Assembly (NCBI RefSeq): GCF_002214545.1
Contig: NZ_CP015105.1
Span: 1,798,001 to 1,862,000 of the forward strand
Direction: 5' to 3'
Source: Thermococcus thioreducens
GTDB taxonomy: Archaea; Methanobacteriota_B; Thermococci; Thermococcales; Thermococcaceae
Length of the DNA: 64,000 nucleotides
Shown here: one piece after another, positions 40,763-51,250 of the stretch
Numbering within the stretch: position 1 is the first letter of the stretch
How the letters are laid out: every line of letters starts with the position of its first letter
Made by a program: the position numbers and the translations under genes
Notes under the pieces: generated by a model
What the model saw: only the letters and a program-made list of their open reading frames with translations
What the model was told of the DNA's origin: nothing
Databases searched by the model: none

Positions 40763-41950
40763 ATGGCGAAGCTCGACTGGATTAGGGAAGAGCTCAATGA
40801 GCTCAAGGAGAAGGGCCTTTACGTGACCATCAGGAAGCTTGAGAGCGCCCAGGGCCCCTGGGTCGTCGTTGACGGAAAGCGCGTTCTGAACATGTGTTCG
40901 AACAACTACCTCGGTTTAGCGGCCCATCCCAAGATAAAGGAGGCCGCCATAAGGGCAATCCTCGACTACGGCGTCGGTGCCGGAGCCGTTAGAACCATTG
41001 CAGGGACCATGGAGCTCCACGTCGAGCTTGAGGAGAAGCTCGCCAAGTTCAAGAAGAGGGAAGCGGCGATTCTCTTCCAGAGCGGCTACAACGCAAACCT
41101 CGGCGCCATAAGTGCCCTCATCACGAAGAAGGACGACGGCGTCTTCGTCAGTGAGGAGCTCAATCACGCGAGCATCATAGACGGAATGCGCCTAAGCGGC
41201 GCGCCGAAGGTCATCTACAAGCACCTCGACATGGACGACCTCAAGAAGAAGCTCGAAGAGGTCAAGGACAGAAAGAAGAAGCTCATCGTTACCGACGGTG
41301 TCTTCTCAATGGACGGCGACCTCGCCCCGCTCCCGGAGATAGCCGACCTGGCAGAGGAGTACGACGCGATGGTCTACGTTGACGACGCCCACGGTGAGGG
41401 TGTCCTCGGTGAGCACGGAAGGGGTATAGTCGACCACTACAAGCTCCACGACAGGATCGACTTCGAGATGGGAACTCTCAGCAAGGCATTCGGTGTCATA
41501 GGCGGCTACGTTGCCGGTCCGGAGGAGGCCATAGAGTACCTCAGGCAGCGCGGAAGACCGTTCCTCTTCTCAAGCGCGCCCAACCCGCCTGACGTTGCGG
41601 CGGCGATAGCGGCAGTTGAGATACTCCAGCACAGCGACGAGCTGGTCAAGAAGCTCTGGGAGAACACCCACTTCCTCCAGAACGGGTTGCGCGAGTTAGG
41701 CTACGACCTCGGCAACACCAAGCACCCGATTACACCGGTCATGCTCTACGACGAGAAGACCGCCCAGGAGTTCTCAAAGCGCTTATACGACGAGTACAAC
41801 ATCTTCGCGCAGGCAATAGTCTACCCGACCGTCCCGCTCGGAACGGCGAGGATAAGGCTTGAGCCTTCAGCGGCCCACAGCAAGGAGGACCTCCAGTACG
41901 TCCTGGATGCCTTCGAGGATCTCGGAAAGAAGACCGGCTTCCTGAAGTGA
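40763..41950 (+). CDS. kbl: alpha-oxoamine synthase, 2-amino-3-ketobutyrate CoA ligase (KBL)
   Basis: A 395-residue PLP enzyme of the alpha-oxoamine synthase family. Seen: [49 protein letters not shown] and the PLP lysine in [13 protein letters not shown]. The family includes KBL and 8-amino-7-oxononanoate synthase. No biotin genes are nearby, and Thermococcus kodakarensis is reported to have a KBL at a similar locus, so KBL, acting in threonine breakdown to glycine and acetyl-CoA, is preferred. It is divergent from rfcS, with a TATA box at 40723-40732. Confidence 0.85.
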   Translation: MAKLDWIREELNELKEKGLYVTIRKLESAQGPWVVVDGKRVLNMCSNNYLGLAAHPKIKEAAIRAILDYGVGAGAVRTIAGTMELHVELEEKLAKFKKREAAILFQSGYNANLGAISALITKKDDGVFVSEELNHASIIDGMRLSGAPKVIYKHLDMDDLKKKLEEVKDRKKKLIVTDGVFSMDGDLAPLPEIADLAEEYDAMVYVDDAHGEGVLGEHGRGIVDHYKLHDRIDFEMGTLSKAFGVIGGYVAGPEEAIEYLRQRGRPFLFSSAPNPPDVAAAIAAVEILQHSDELVKKLWENTHFLQNGLRELGYDLGNTKHPITPVMLYDEKTAQEFSKRLYDEYNIFAQAIVYPTVPLGTARIRLEPSAAHSKEDLQYVLDAFEDLGKKTGFLK

Positions 41951-42137
41951 GGCCCTTCCCTATTTACATTTCTACCTAATCCAAACCCTGGTTATCTGTC
42001 CGAACGTATTACAGGAAATTGAGTTCGAAATCAGAACCCAGGATTTTGGCATTCTTTCAGAACCCTACCGAAAAATATAATTTCCTGAAGATGCCACAGT
42101 ATACGGTGGAATAACTAGGTTATACCAGGTGTCGGAG

Positions 42138-42946
42138 ATGATAGCGACCGCACTACTCGTGGAAGCCATCTTGGTCGCAATATTCGCAATGGCGTTGAAA
42201 CGCAGGAATAGGTTTGTCTCGCATTACCCAGAGTTCAGGAAGTTCTATGACTATGGGATACTGGCTTTCATGACCCTCGCCGTTTCAAAGGGGGTATTCC
42301 TCCTGCTCGACCTCAACGACCACGGTGTTTTAGAGCTTTCACAGGATCAGTCAGCCATGATAAATTCGGCGGGCAACCTGCTGCTGCTCATTGCACTGCT
42401 CATGTACGTTCTCGGGTGGGTTCGCCTGCTTGATGTTCTCACGGAAAAATATGAGATAGTCCCCGTGATCGAGTTCGCCGGTGGGGAAAACCACGAAGCC
42501 CTTAAACCCGGCCTCTACCTCTGTAACCTGCCCAACTGCTACCCGGTGATAGCCAAGCCCCTCCGTGGAAGGGCGGGGCTCATAGTGTCGAGGAATCCCC
42601 AGAGATCGTCAGGAAAAACCTAAAGATAGAGAAGACCCCAATACTGTGGCTTACAAAGGTCCGGGACAGAAACGCAGTTTCCCCCACGAGGCTTGAGTTC
42701 CTCCTCCAGACGATGGTTGACTTCATGAGAAAGACCGACGACCCGAAGGTAATCTTTCTTGACGGGGTCGGATACCTCATCCTAGAAAACGGCTTCGTAC
42801 CGGTCTTCAGGTTCCTGACGACGCTCAAGGACTACACAGCCCTCTACAACACCGTCGTCATAGTACCGCTGAGGGAGGACGGACTTGACGAGAAGACCGT
42901 GAACCTGATGTACCGCGAGTTCGAGAGGATGAGGTTCCAGTCTTAG
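42138..42946 (+). pseudogene. DUF835 membrane protein gene with an apparent -1 frameshift
   Basis: The first part (42138-42590) gives three membrane helices (MIATALLVEAILVAIFAMAL; YGILAFMTLAVSKGVFLLLDL region; LLLLIALLMYVLGWV) and the start of a DUF835 domain (GLYLCNLPNCYP, GLIVSR). It stops at 42621-42623. The rest of the domain (SPEIVRKNLKIEKTPILWLT to the end at 42946) is in another frame. One missing base in the run at 42588-42592 (AGGAAT for expected AGGGAAT) would restore it. A TATA box lies at 42071-42081. It could be a real mutation, phase variation or a sequencing error. Confidence 0.78.
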
Positions 42947-43473
42947 AACTTCACCCATTCTATTTTATAGTACACCACGTCGTTGTCCTCGTCAACGACG
43001 GCCATCACCATGTTCTTCCTGACGCCGTGGGCAACCCTCACGCGCGCCGTTATATCATTGGGGCTAAAGCGGAGGTTCTCCGGAACCACCCAGATGAGCC
43101 ACTGGGAGTGCTCGTCCATCCCGCGCCTGTAAACGCGGAAGTGGGAGCCGAACTTGAGGGCGGACTTCACCGTGTACCCCCTGTCGCGCAGGTCGGTGTA
43201 AACCAGGAGCTTTATGTCGAACTGCTCGTCCCTTTTCCTTCCGAGTTCGACCAGCTCCCTGAAAGAGAGCTCTTTTTCGCCGTCGAAGACCCTTATTCTG
43301 CCCTTCTCCATAAGATAAGCCGCCTCTATGAGCGAGAGAAAGAGCTTCCCGTTCACAACCTCGCCGAAGTAGCGCTTGTTGTAGAACTGGTTTATCGCCT
43401 TTTCACGCTCGCTGAAGACCCTGTCCCCGCTGAGATGGAAGATTATCGGCTCCTTCAATTCCTCCCACCCCAT
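42943..43473 (-). CDS. endA: tRNA-splicing endonuclease
   Basis: A 176-residue EndA of the short homotetrameric type. The catalytic C-terminal domain has the Tyr in HFRVYRRG, the His in VRVAHGVRK and the Lys after it, forming the Tyr-His-Lys triad. It cuts bulge-helix-bulge structures in tRNA and in the pre-rRNA stems seen at 20.4-25.3 kb. The start overlaps the rimI gene by 19 nt. Its stop overlaps the DUF835 pseudogene by 4 nt. Confidence 0.93.
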   Translation of the reverse strand: MGWEELKEPIIFHLSGDRVFSEREKAINQFYNKRYFGEVVNGKLFLSLIEAAYLMEKGRIRVFDGEKELSFRELVELGRKRDEQFDIKLLVYTDLRDRGYTVKSALKFGSHFRVYRRGMDEHSQWLIWVVPENLRFSPNDITARVRVAHGVRKNMVMAVVDEDNDVVYYKIEWVKF

Positions 43474-43913
43474 TCCTCAGCAGGTAGAAGCATGTAATAG
43501 GCATCCTCCCCGTCGGCGTAGTAGCCGATTATGCGCTTGATGCGCTTGAAACCAAAGCGCTCGTAGAGCTTTATGGCCCTTTCGTTGCTCACGCGAACCT
43601 CCAGGCCTATGTAGCGGGCGCCCTTCTTTATGAGCCTTTCGATGGCCTCACTAAGCAGGGCCGAACCAATGCCGCTGCCCCGGTACTGGGGGTCGACGGC
43701 TATGCTCATTATATGCCCCTCCAGGTCGGGCCTCAGATAGGCCATCACGTAGCCGATGACCCTCCCCCTGTACTCGGCAACCAGAAACGTGTCCGGATTG
43801 TTCTCAAGAAAAACGAGAAAAACCCCCCTCGGATATTCCTCGCGGAATGAGAGCCGTTCTATCCTTACGACGTCGGGTATGTCGAACAGCTTCGCCGGCC
43901 TTATGACGACCAT
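43455..43913 (-). CDS. rimI: GNAT N-terminal acetyltransferase (RimI/Ard1 type)
   Basis: A 152-residue GNAT enzyme with the acetyl-CoA loop QYRGSGIGSALLSEAI and the substrate-side ERFGFKRIKRIIGYY. It acetylates protein N-termini. The frame extends to ATG 43958, but a TATA box (43959-43967) sits directly before that codon, which would place it ahead of the transcript start. ATG 43913 (MVVIRPAKLFDIP) is therefore preferred, although its GGTGGGAGG lies 12 nt upstream. It is cotranscribed with endA. Confidence 0.87.
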   Translation of the reverse strand: MVVIRPAKLFDIPDVVRIERLSFREEYPRGVFLVFLENNPDTFLVAEYRGRVIGYVMAYLRPDLEGHIMSIAVDPQYRGSGIGSALLSEAIERLIKKGARYIGLEVRVSNERAIKLYERFGFKRIKRIIGYYADGEDAYYMLLPAEEWGGRN

Positions 43914-43977
43914 CGCCAGGGGAATCCTCCCACCGGCTTCCCTAACGGACACGCTCATGTTATAAACTACGCGCCAA

Positions 43978-43988
43978 AGCTTTTAAGA
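43978..43988 (+). promoter_or_regulatory. candidate TATA box of the C/D sRNA
   Basis: GCTTTTAAGAC lies about 30-35 nt before the probable sRNA 5' end, in the gap between the divergent rimI and herA genes. Confidence 0.45.
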
Positions 43989-44017
43989 CTTGAGGAGGAC
44001 TCCATGTGGGGTGGCCA

Positions 44018-44082
44018 CCCCGCGTGATGAGCACTCTCGAACCTGACCCCGGGATGATGACCGGATTCCTGGCTGATTCTTT
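44018..44082 (+). ncRNA. C/D box methylation-guide sRNA
   Basis: The box order and spacing fit an archaeal double-guide C/D sRNA: C box GTGATGA (44024-44030), D' box CTGA (44043-44046), C' box ATGATGA (44054-44060) and D box CTGA (44073-44076). Guides are 12 nt each. The D guide is complementary over 10 nt to 23S rRNA (window 21027-21036) with the target nucleotide at the +5 position. No rRNA or tRNA match was found for the D' guide. It lies 63 nt before herA and is not part of any ORF. Confidence 0.82.
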
Positions 44083-44100
44083 CCCCTACTTTCTGGAGTA

Positions 44101-44110
44101 AAGTTTAAAG
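44101..44110 (+). promoter_or_regulatory. TATA box for the herA operon
   Basis: AAGTTTAAAG centred about 40 nt before ATG 44145, immediately after the C/D sRNA. Confidence 0.5.
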
Positions 44111-44144
44111 CCCCCGAGAACCAAGTCAGCCGATAGGTGATGTT

Positions 44145-45911
44145 ATGCGCATAGCCGAAGACCTTAACAACCCGGTTGGAATCGTGACCGGTGAAGCCAC
44201 GGTCAGCTCCTTCCAGTTCTACGCTCATCCCGATAGCGACCTCAAGTTTGGAGACTTCGTCGTTGCAAAGCTGTGCAAGGAGGCGAAGGACAGGAACTGC
44301 CGCTGGAACGGCGATGAGTGGGTTATAGGCACCATCAGGGGGATTAAAAACATCAACTGGCTCCTCAGCGAGGGGAAGAGCACTTTTGCGAGCCTCGACC
44401 TCGACCTGAGGGAGTACGGGGAGAGCATAGGCGAGAACGAGGCGCTTATAGTCACCGTCCACGTGCTGGGAAGGATAGAGTTCAGGGGTGAGGTTGCCGA
44501 GATAGTCCCCAACCGCGTCCCAGTTCCCAACGGAAACAAAGTCTACATAGCCAGCTCAGACCTCCTCAGGGCTATCTACTACGGCGGGGAGGGCTTCATC
44601 GAGGTGGGGACCCTGCTTTTGAGGGAGGACGTGCCGATATACCTCAACGCCGACGAGCTGGTTTCAAGGCACTTCGCAGTTTTAGCCGTCACCGGGGCCG
44701 GCAAGAGCAACACCGTTTCGGTAATGCTCTGGAAGATGGTGGAAGACCTGAGGGGAACCGTCGTCGTCCTCGACCCACACGGCGATTACATGCGCCTTAG
44801 TCTTCCCAACACGGGCACAAAGTACGTCAACCTCATCGAGGCAAGGATCCAGCCGGAGACGATGGACGGCGAGGAGCTGGCGGACCTAATGGAGATACAG
44901 AGCAACGCAACCATACAGCGCTCCTACCTGCTCCGCGCCTGGGACACGGTTCTCCACGAGAACCCCAACCTCGGTGGAAGGGAGATAGTTAAGGCCGTCC
45001 TCGACCTGCTCCAGAACTGGGTGGCCAACGCCGGGGGAAGCTACTGGGACCCCCACGCCGGCAAGTACCGCGACCTGGGCGAGATAAAGGCCGCCGAAAA
45101 GGAAACGATAACGAGGCTCACGATGAAGATATCCCGCTTCCTGAGGAACTACGGCCACCTGCTCTCAAGCGAGGACATAGTGGCATCCATCAGAGCCGGG
45201 ATGGTGAACGTTATAGACCTCGGACCGCTCGACGAGGGCCAGATGAAGCTTGTCGCAGCAAAACTCCTCGAAAAGATGTTCGAAACCAGGATGGACTACG
45301 AGAAGGCCAGGAAGAGGCTCGAATACCTCAGGAGAAAGTACGGAAGCAAAATCTCGGCCGTTTCGGAAGAGGTGGAGGAGCTTGAGAAGTTCATCCGCTC
45401 GGTTGAGGCGAGCTATCCGGCCCTCTCAGAACCTATACTCATAATAGTAGAGGAGGCACACATCTTCGCACCCCACGGCGAAAAGGGCGGAACAGTGAGG
45501 ATACTCGGGAGGATAGCACGCGAGGGAAGAAAGTTCGGCGTCGGCATGGGGCTCGTATCCCAGAGGCCGAGCAGGCTCAACGAGGACGTGCTGAGCCAGA
45601 CGAACACGAAAATCATAATGCGCATTGTAAATCCTAACGACCAGAACTACGTCATAAAGGCCAGCGAGCAACTGAGCGGTGAGCTTATGGGAGACATAGC
45701 CGGCCTCGGCAAGGGCGAGGCGGTGATAGTAGGCCAGGCCATAAGCCTGCCGGCGCTGGTGAAGATACACAACTTCAAGGCCCTCGGCGGCGACTACGGC
45801 GGGGAAGACATAGGCGTCGTGAGGCGCTGGAGGGAAAGGGCGGAGCGCGAGAGGGCAGAGGAGAAGAAGGAGGAGCTCTACGAGGAGGAGGGCATAGAGC
45901 TGGACTTCTGA
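44145..45911 (+). CDS. herA: HerA bipolar DNA helicase/translocase
   Basis: A 588-residue FtsK-HerA ATPase. N-terminal HAS-barrel (about 1-130), then Walker [10 protein letters not shown], Walker B LIIVEEAH, and the arginine finger region after [17 protein letters not shown]. It forms hexamers that work with NurA, Mre11 and Rad50 to resect double-strand breaks for recombination. A DxD-rich segment and coiled helices between Walker A and B are typical. It is the first gene of the four-gene cluster. Confidence 0.96.
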   Translation: MRIAEDLNNPVGIVTGEATVSSFQFYAHPDSDLKFGDFVVAKLCKEAKDRNCRWNGDEWVIGTIRGIKNINWLLSEGKSTFASLDLDLREYGESIGENEALIVTVHVLGRIEFRGEVAEIVPNRVPVPNGNKVYIASSDLLRAIYYGGEGFIEVGTLLLREDVPIYLNADELVSRHFAVLAVTGAGKSNTVSVMLWKMVEDLRGTVVVLDPHGDYMRLSLPNTGTKYVNLIEARIQPETMDGEELADLMEIQSNATIQRSYLLRAWDTVLHENPNLGGREIVKAVLDLLQNWVANAGGSYWDPHAGKYRDLGEIKAAEKETITRLTMKISRFLRNYGHLLSSEDIVASIRAGMVNVIDLGPLDEGQMKLVAAKLLEKMFETRMDYEKARKRLEYLRRKYGSKISAVSEEVEELEKFIRSVEASYPALSEPILIIVEEAHIFAPHGEKGGTVRILGRIAREGRKFGVGMGLVSQRPSRLNEDVLSQTNTKIIMRIVNPNDQNYVIKASEQLSGELMGDIAGLGKGEAVIVGQAISLPALVKIHNFKALGGDYGGEDIGVVRRWRERAERERAEEKKEELYEEEGIELDF

Positions 45912-45920
45912 GGTGTTAGC

Positions 45921-47261
45921 ATGAAGTTCGCCCACATGGCAGATGTCCACCTCGGCTTCGAGCAGTACCGCCTTCCCTACCGCGCCGAGGAGTTTGCCCA
46001 GGCATTCAGGGAGGCGGTGGAGAGGGCAGTAGGTGAGGGAGTTGACTTCATTCTCATAGCCGGCGACCTGTTCCACTCAAGCCGGCCCAGCCCGGAGACC
46101 ATAAAGACCGCTATAGAGGTGCTGGAAAAGCCCAGAAAAGCTGGAATTCCGGTCTTCGCCATAGAGGGAAACCACGACAGGACGCAGAGGAAGGTCTCGG
46201 CCTATCATCTCCTTGAGGGGCTCGGTCTGCTCCACCTCGTCGGTCTGAGGGACGAGAAGGTCGAGAACGAGTATCTGACGAGCGAGAGGCTTGGGAACAA
46301 ATACCTCGTTAAGGGCGTCTTTGAGAGGGGCGGAAAGACCGTCGAGATTCATGGGCTGAAGTACATGAGCGCGGCATGGCTTGAGCGCAACCATCTGGAG
46401 GAAATCTTCAGGCCGGAAGGCGATGCAATCCTGATGCTCCACCAGGGGATAAAGGAGCTCATAGAGAAGATGATGGGGATAATCCCCGAGAGCCAGCGCG
46501 ACTACTTCGAGCTGAGGATGGAAGACCTGCCGAAGGGTTACGTCTACTATGCGCTCGGCCACATCCACAGGAACTTCGAGACCAGCTACGACATAGGGAC
46601 TCTGGTCTATCCGGGCTCGCTCCAGCGCTGGGACTTTGGAGACTACGAGCTCAGATACCGCTGGAACGGGAGGAGCTTCACCCCAGAGGCCGGCACGAGT
46701 AAGGGCTTCTACATAGTCGAGGAGTTTAAGCCCAGCTTCATTGAGCTGAGGGTGAGGCCATTCGTAGACATCAAAATGAAGGCCGACGAGGAGACCGCCA
46801 AGAGGGAACTGAAGCGCCTCAGGGGCAAGATACCAGGGGAGGCCTTCGTAAGGCTCGACCTGCGCTGGGAAAAGCCCTACGACGTTTCCCACTTCCAGGA
46901 GATCCTGGAGGTCAAGTACCTTTACCTGAGAACACGCTTCGAGAGGAAGGGCAAGGCCGTTAAAGGCGAGGGTGTACCCAAGCCGGCCGAGTATTTCACC
47001 CCTGCGGAGCTGAGGGCGATAGACCTTACCGGCGAGAAGAAGTTCGATGCCATCGATGCCGTCGTCGAGCTGTTCCTGAGCGAGTGGGAGGAGAAGCCGA
47101 AAGAGTCAAGAGGGGAGAAGCGCGAAGAGCCCGCCCCGGCCGAGGAGGAAAAGCAGAAGAGAGAGGAAAAACCCGAAAGGGCGCGGAAATCGGAGAAACC
47201 CAAGCCAAAGGGCAAGCCCACGAGCATTTTAGCCTGGATCGGTGGTGGGAATGAGGATTGA
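45921..47261 (+). CDS. mre11: Mre11 nuclease
   Basis: A 446-residue metallophosphoesterase nuclease. Motifs I-V: ADVHLG, GDLFH, GNHDR, LMLHQG and GHIH. A Rad50-binding region follows. The last 80 residues are a low-complexity Lys/Glu/Pro tail ending PTSILAWIGGG. It overlaps rad50 by 11 nt. The Mre11-Rad50 complex trims DNA ends before HerA-NurA resection. Confidence 0.96.
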   Translation: MKFAHMADVHLGFEQYRLPYRAEEFAQAFREAVERAVGEGVDFILIAGDLFHSSRPSPETIKTAIEVLEKPRKAGIPVFAIEGNHDRTQRKVSAYHLLEGLGLLHLVGLRDEKVENEYLTSERLGNKYLVKGVFERGGKTVEIHGLKYMSAAWLERNHLEEIFRPEGDAILMLHQGIKELIEKMMGIIPESQRDYFELRMEDLPKGYVYYALGHIHRNFETSYDIGTLVYPGSLQRWDFGDYELRYRWNGRSFTPEAGTSKGFYIVEEFKPSFIELRVRPFVDIKMKADEETAKRELKRLRGKIPGEAFVRLDLRWEKPYDVSHFQEILEVKYLYLRTRFERKGKAVKGEGVPKPAEYFTPAELRAIDLTGEKKFDAIDAVVELFLSEWEEKPKESRGEKREEPAPAEEEKQKREEKPERARKSEKPKPKGKPTSILAWIGGGNED

Positions 47262-49908
47262 AAAGCTCATCGTGAAGGACTTCCGCTCCCATTCACTGAC
47301 GAAGGTTAACTTCACGAGCGGGATAAACCTCATAATCGGACAGAACGGCTCCGGAAAGAGCTCCCTCCTCGATGCGCTCCTCGTCGGCCTCTACTGGCCG
47401 AGCAAGCCAAAAGACCTCAGAAAGGAGGAGGTACTCCGCGCGGGCGGAAAGTCCACGGAGATAACCGTCTTCTTCGAGAAGGACGGCGTCAAATACCAGC
47501 TCCACAGGAACATAACCCGTGGAATGGCCTTCGCCAAGTACTATGACGGAAGCTCATGGAAGCACGCCACGGAGACGAGCCAGAAAGCTGTAAGGGACTG
47601 GATGGAGAGGCTCGTCCCGTACGACGTCTTCCTCAACGCGATTTACATAAGGCAGGGTGAAATCGACGCCATCCTTGAGAGCGACGAGAGCAGGGAGAAG
47701 GTGGTCAGACAGGTCCTCGGCCTTGAAAAATACGAGAACGCCTACAGGAACCTCCTCGAAGTTAGGAAAGAGATCGAGCGGAGAATAAAATCAACGGAGG
47801 ACTACCTCAAGAGCACGGAAAACCTCGACGAGCTTATCGTAGAGATGGAGAGGGAGCTCTCAAACGCCCTTAAAGAGATAAACGAGCTCTCACCCCAGAT
47901 TCCAAAGCTGGAGAAGGAACTGGAAGGAGTAGAGAGAAAGCTCAAGGAACTCGATGCCCTGGAGAAGGAGATAAACTCCCTCAGACTTGAGGTCAAGGAG
48001 AGGGAAGGGAACCGAAAGCGGCTTGAGACGAAGCTGGAGGAGCTTGAGAAACGCATAGCCGAGGGCAGACAACGACTGCATGAGCTGGAGGACAGGGTTA
48101 AAGAGTTCCAGAGGCTCAAGGAGAAAGCAGAGCTCTACCTGAGGCTCTCTGACTTCAGGAGGCGCTATGTGGACGAGAAGGCCAGAAACGAGAAGCTCGC
48201 CGAGAACTACAGGGCGCAGATTTCGGCGATAGAGGAGCGCCTCAAGGAGCTGAGCGAACTTGAGAAGCGCCTCAGGGGGCTGGAGAAAGAGAGGGACAAA
48301 CTCGAAAGGAAACTCAAGGGGCTCGAAAAGGACGCCCGAGCATACGAAGATGCCAGATCGCTATCATCGCAACTGGAAGACCTCAGAAAACGCCTCAAGC
48401 TCTCCAGAGGAGAGATAGAAAAGTTCATCGAAGAGATCGAGGATGCAAAGAAGAGGAAGGAAGAGATACAGGCAGAGCTAAACGAGATAAACGGGGAGCG
48501 TGGCGGACTGAAAAACCTGGCCAGGGAGAGAAACAGGGCCATAATGGAGCTCAAGAAGGCCAAGGGCAAATGTCCCGTCTGCGGCAGGGAGCTGACGGAG
48601 AAGCACCGCAAAGAGATAATCGCAAAGTACCAGGCCGAGCTCAAAGATGTCTCCCAGTCCCTGAAGGAGCTCGACGAGAGGGAGAGGGAGCTCAGGAGCG
48701 AGCTCGTCAAGATAGAGAAGATTCTGAAGAGGGAGCGCGAGCTTATAAGGCAGAAAGAGCTCCTCGACCAGATAGCTGAGCTTGAGGAGAGGCTGAAGGG
48801 ATACGACCTTGAGGAGCTCAGGAAGAAGGCGGAGGAATACGAGGGAGTGAAGGACGAGCTGAGCAGGCTCGAAGGTGAGCTGGAGAGCACTAAAGCCGAG
48901 CTTGAGAAGGCGAAGGCCCTCGAAAAGAAGAGGACAATCACCGGGGAGAAGCTCAGGCTCATCGAGGAGAGGCTGAGAAAGCTCGACGAAGAGCTCAAAG
49001 AGATGGGCTTCTCGGAAATAGGGGAGCTCGACGAAAAGCTTGCAGAGCTCGAACCGTCCTACAAGCGCTACCTGGAACTGAGGAACTCCGAGGAGGAGTT
49101 TGAGCGGGAGAAGAGCAACCTGGATAGGCTCAAACTGGAGCTTGAGGAGGTAAAGAGTAGCCTGGATGCTGAGAGCAGAGCACTGAAGGAGCGGATGGAT
49201 GAGCTGTCAAAGAAAGAGAAGCTTTACAGCATGGAGGAGCACGAAAAGACCCGGGAAGCATTCGCCTCGCTCAGGGAGGAGCTGGCCGGAAAGAAGGCCC
49301 AGCTGGAGGCCCTGGAGAGGAAGCGCGACGAGACCATGGAGAACCTCAGGAAGCTCAAGGAGGAGAGGGAGCGCAGAAAGGAGAAGGCAAAGGAACTTGA
49401 GGAGCTTAAGAAAGCCCGCGATAGGGTGCAGGAGCTCAGGGAGAAGGTGAGGCGCTACAAGGCCATGCTGAAGGAAGGCGCCCTCGCGAAGGTCGGCGAG
49501 ATAGCCAGCGAGATATTCGAGGAGCTGACCGAGGAGAAGTACTCCGGGGTTACAGTGAAGGCGGAGGAGAACAAGATACGGCTCGGCGTGATATACAACG
49601 GGAAGGAGCGTGGCCTCGGCTTCCTCAGCGGTGGGGAGAGGATAGCCCTCGGCCTGGCCTTCCGGCTGGCGCTCTCGCTCTATCTGGCTGGAGAGATAAG
49701 CCTCCTCATTCTCGACGAGCCAACACCATACCTCGACGACGAGAGAAGGAGAAGGCTCGTTGACATAATGCAGCGCTACCTGCGGAAGATACCTCAGGTG
49801 ATAGTCGTTTCGCACGACGAGGAGCTGAAAGACGCCGCCGACAGGGTGATACGGGTGAGCCTTGAGAACGGCGTCTCGGTGGTCAAAGAGGTCGAGCTGG
49901 GGGTGTGA
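47251..49908 (+). CDS. rad50: Rad50 ATPase
   Basis: An 885-residue SMC-like protein. Walker [12 protein letters not shown] near residue 32; long coiled coils with the zinc-hook CPVCGREL near residue 446; signature [11 protein letters not shown] and Walker [14 protein letters not shown] in the C-terminal half. ATG 47251 has GGTGGG upstream; GTG 47242 is possible. The central region is extremely rich in Glu, Lys and Leu, as is normal. Confidence 0.97.
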   Translation: MRIEKLIVKDFRSHSLTKVNFTSGINLIIGQNGSGKSSLLDALLVGLYWPSKPKDLRKEEVLRAGGKSTEITVFFEKDGVKYQLHRNITRGMAFAKYYDGSSWKHATETSQKAVRDWMERLVPYDVFLNAIYIRQGEIDAILESDESREKVVRQVLGLEKYENAYRNLLEVRKEIERRIKSTEDYLKSTENLDELIVEMERELSNALKEINELSPQIPKLEKELEGVERKLKELDALEKEINSLRLEVKEREGNRKRLETKLEELEKRIAEGRQRLHELEDRVKEFQRLKEKAELYLRLSDFRRRYVDEKARNEKLAENYRAQISAIEERLKELSELEKRLRGLEKERDKLERKLKGLEKDARAYEDARSLSSQLEDLRKRLKLSRGEIEKFIEEIEDAKKRKEEIQAELNEINGERGGLKNLARERNRAIMELKKAKGKCPVCGRELTEKHRKEIIAKYQAELKDVSQSLKELDERERELRSELVKIEKILKRERELIRQKELLDQIAELEERLKGYDLEELRKKAEEYEGVKDELSRLEGELESTKAELEKAKALEKKRTITGEKLRLIEERLRKLDEELKEMGFSEIGELDEKLAELEPSYKRYLELRNSEEEFEREKSNLDRLKLELEEVKSSLDAESRALKERMDELSKKEKLYSMEEHEKTREAFASLREELAGKKAQLEALERKRDETMENLRKLKEERERRKEKAKELEELKKARDRVQELREKVRRYKAMLKEGALAKVGEIASEIFEELTEEKYSGVTVKAEENKIRLGVIYNGKERGLGFLSGGERIALGLAFRLALSLYLAGEISLLILDEPTPYLDDERRRRLVDIMQRYLRKIPQVIVVSHDEELKDAADRVIRVSLENGVSVVKEVELGV

Positions 49909-49910
49909 CG

Positions 49911-51239
49911 ATGGGGTACAGGCTCATAGACAGGGCGAGCGTTGACAGAATAAAGCTGATGCTCCAGAGGGGCTACGCCGAGGCGCAGGAGAAGCTGAAA
50001 ACCATAGAGTGGCGTGAGCTGCCGGACAGGAGGGAAAGCAAAGTCTATGCAATCGACGGGAGCCAAGGAAAGCAGAGGCTCAGCGGAACGATCTTCTACG
50101 CCGTCTCAAGTTACGCCTTCGGCAACGGACCGGCGTACAGACTGGTTTACACCAACGCCATGCTCTACAACCAAGGTATATCCGACCAGATAATCCGCCT
50201 CCAGATGGAGACCCTTGAGAACAAGCTGGGCTATCTCGCGGCGAAGATTGGCAACGTGGACTACGTCATGATGGATGGAACTTTAACTGGTTCCCTCACG
50301 AGGCCGCCAGTTTATCCGGAGAGCGTGCGGGGGATAAACGCCCTTCAGGTTGTGTTAGAAGACGAGTTCGCCTCCATGATAGAGTTTGTGCTGGAAAGAC
50401 TTGAGAAAAACTACCAGGATCTAGAATCAAGGCTCAAAAAAGAAGGAAAAAGCCATGAGGAAGTGATATTTGCGGAGTCCCTTATGAGGGACGTTTTCAG
50501 AAAGTTCTTCAGAAACAAACTCATTGCACACTCCAAAGGAATCAGGATAAGAAACTGCGAAACAGCACCGGAGAAAGTGCTAATACCACTCGATGCCCTC
50601 GAGAGGTATAGAGGAAGGAGTGTTGAAGAAGCCGTCGAGAACCTGAGGAAAAAATACTGCAGAGAGATAGTGATCGAAGATATCAGGGAAGCCATCCATG
50701 TGGTTTTAAGCTACATTGAATACCTCTACTCGTTGGAGCAACTTCTCGATATGAATCTAATTTACGTCGCCAAAAGTTTCTATACAAAGCGGTTTTCAAA
50801 GAAAGCCGGTGTTGATCTTCCAGATGTACCGTATCTTGATGCCTACATACGGAAAAAATTCGGCGAAGAGATACCAGGATACTTACCATTCCCCGAACCG
50901 GTGAAAGTTGAGCACTCCCTCCCAGAGTCGCTGAGAGAGTTCTTTCCAAAAATCGAGGATATGAGCTCTCGGGGTGTTCCCTCCGCGTACATCCGCACCA
51001 TGAAGGGCGGTGTCATATACCTCCTCCAGAGCAACAGGGAGATAAACGACGACCTCTTGGCTGAGATACTCTGGCACGAGAGGAACGGCTACTTCAGGCC
51101 GCTCCAGAGGGCCCACGAGGGAGTGAAGATCGAGAAGAAGGCCTTCGATGCCGAGCTGAAGGCACTGCTCAATATAATAAAGGCCGAAAGCCCCGAGCTG
51201 AGGGTATTCCTGAAGTACGGGAGGAGCCCGCTGGAGTAA
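49911..51239 (+). CDS. nurA: NurA 5'-3' nuclease
   Basis: A 442-residue NurA. The catalytic motifs are IDGSQGK (first Asp) and MMDGTLTGS (second Asp), with a late acidic or basic cluster near the C-terminus. It works with HerA on DNA ends. The gene follows rad50 by 2 nt; ATG 49911 is preferred to GTG 49905. A central section (about 50350-50960) is visibly richer in A and T and in AAA, GAA and AGA codons than both ends, suggesting a recombined or replaced segment. Confidence 0.93.
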   Translation: MGYRLIDRASVDRIKLMLQRGYAEAQEKLKTIEWRELPDRRESKVYAIDGSQGKQRLSGTIFYAVSSYAFGNGPAYRLVYTNAMLYNQGISDQIIRLQMETLENKLGYLAAKIGNVDYVMMDGTLTGSLTRPPVYPESVRGINALQVVLEDEFASMIEFVLERLEKNYQDLESRLKKEGKSHEEVIFAESLMRDVFRKFFRNKLIAHSKGIRIRNCETAPEKVLIPLDALERYRGRSVEEAVENLRKKYCREIVIEDIREAIHVVLSYIEYLYSLEQLLDMNLIYVAKSFYTKRFSKKAGVDLPDVPYLDAYIRKKFGEEIPGYLPFPEPVKVEHSLPESLREFFPKIEDMSSRGVPSAYIRTMKGGVIYLLQSNREINDDLLAEILWHERNGYFRPLQRAHEGVKIEKKAFDAELKALLNIIKAESPELRVFLKYGRSPLE

Positions 51240-51250
51240 AAAAAGAAAGC

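Noticed and set aside
43914-43958. Longer RimI start at ATG 43958
   Set aside because: A TATA box directly precedes this codon, which would place it upstream of the transcript start.
44031-44042. D' guide of the C/D sRNA pairing with 23S near 21016
   Set aside because: Only 7 nt match, and the mismatches fall next to the D' box where pairing matters.
46077-46892. 271-residue minus-strand ORF within mre11
   Set aside because: Shadow frame of a well-identified gene.
48207-48998. 263-residue Ser-rich minus-strand ORF within rad50
   Set aside because: Ser-rich shadow of the Glu/Lys-rich coiled-coil codons.
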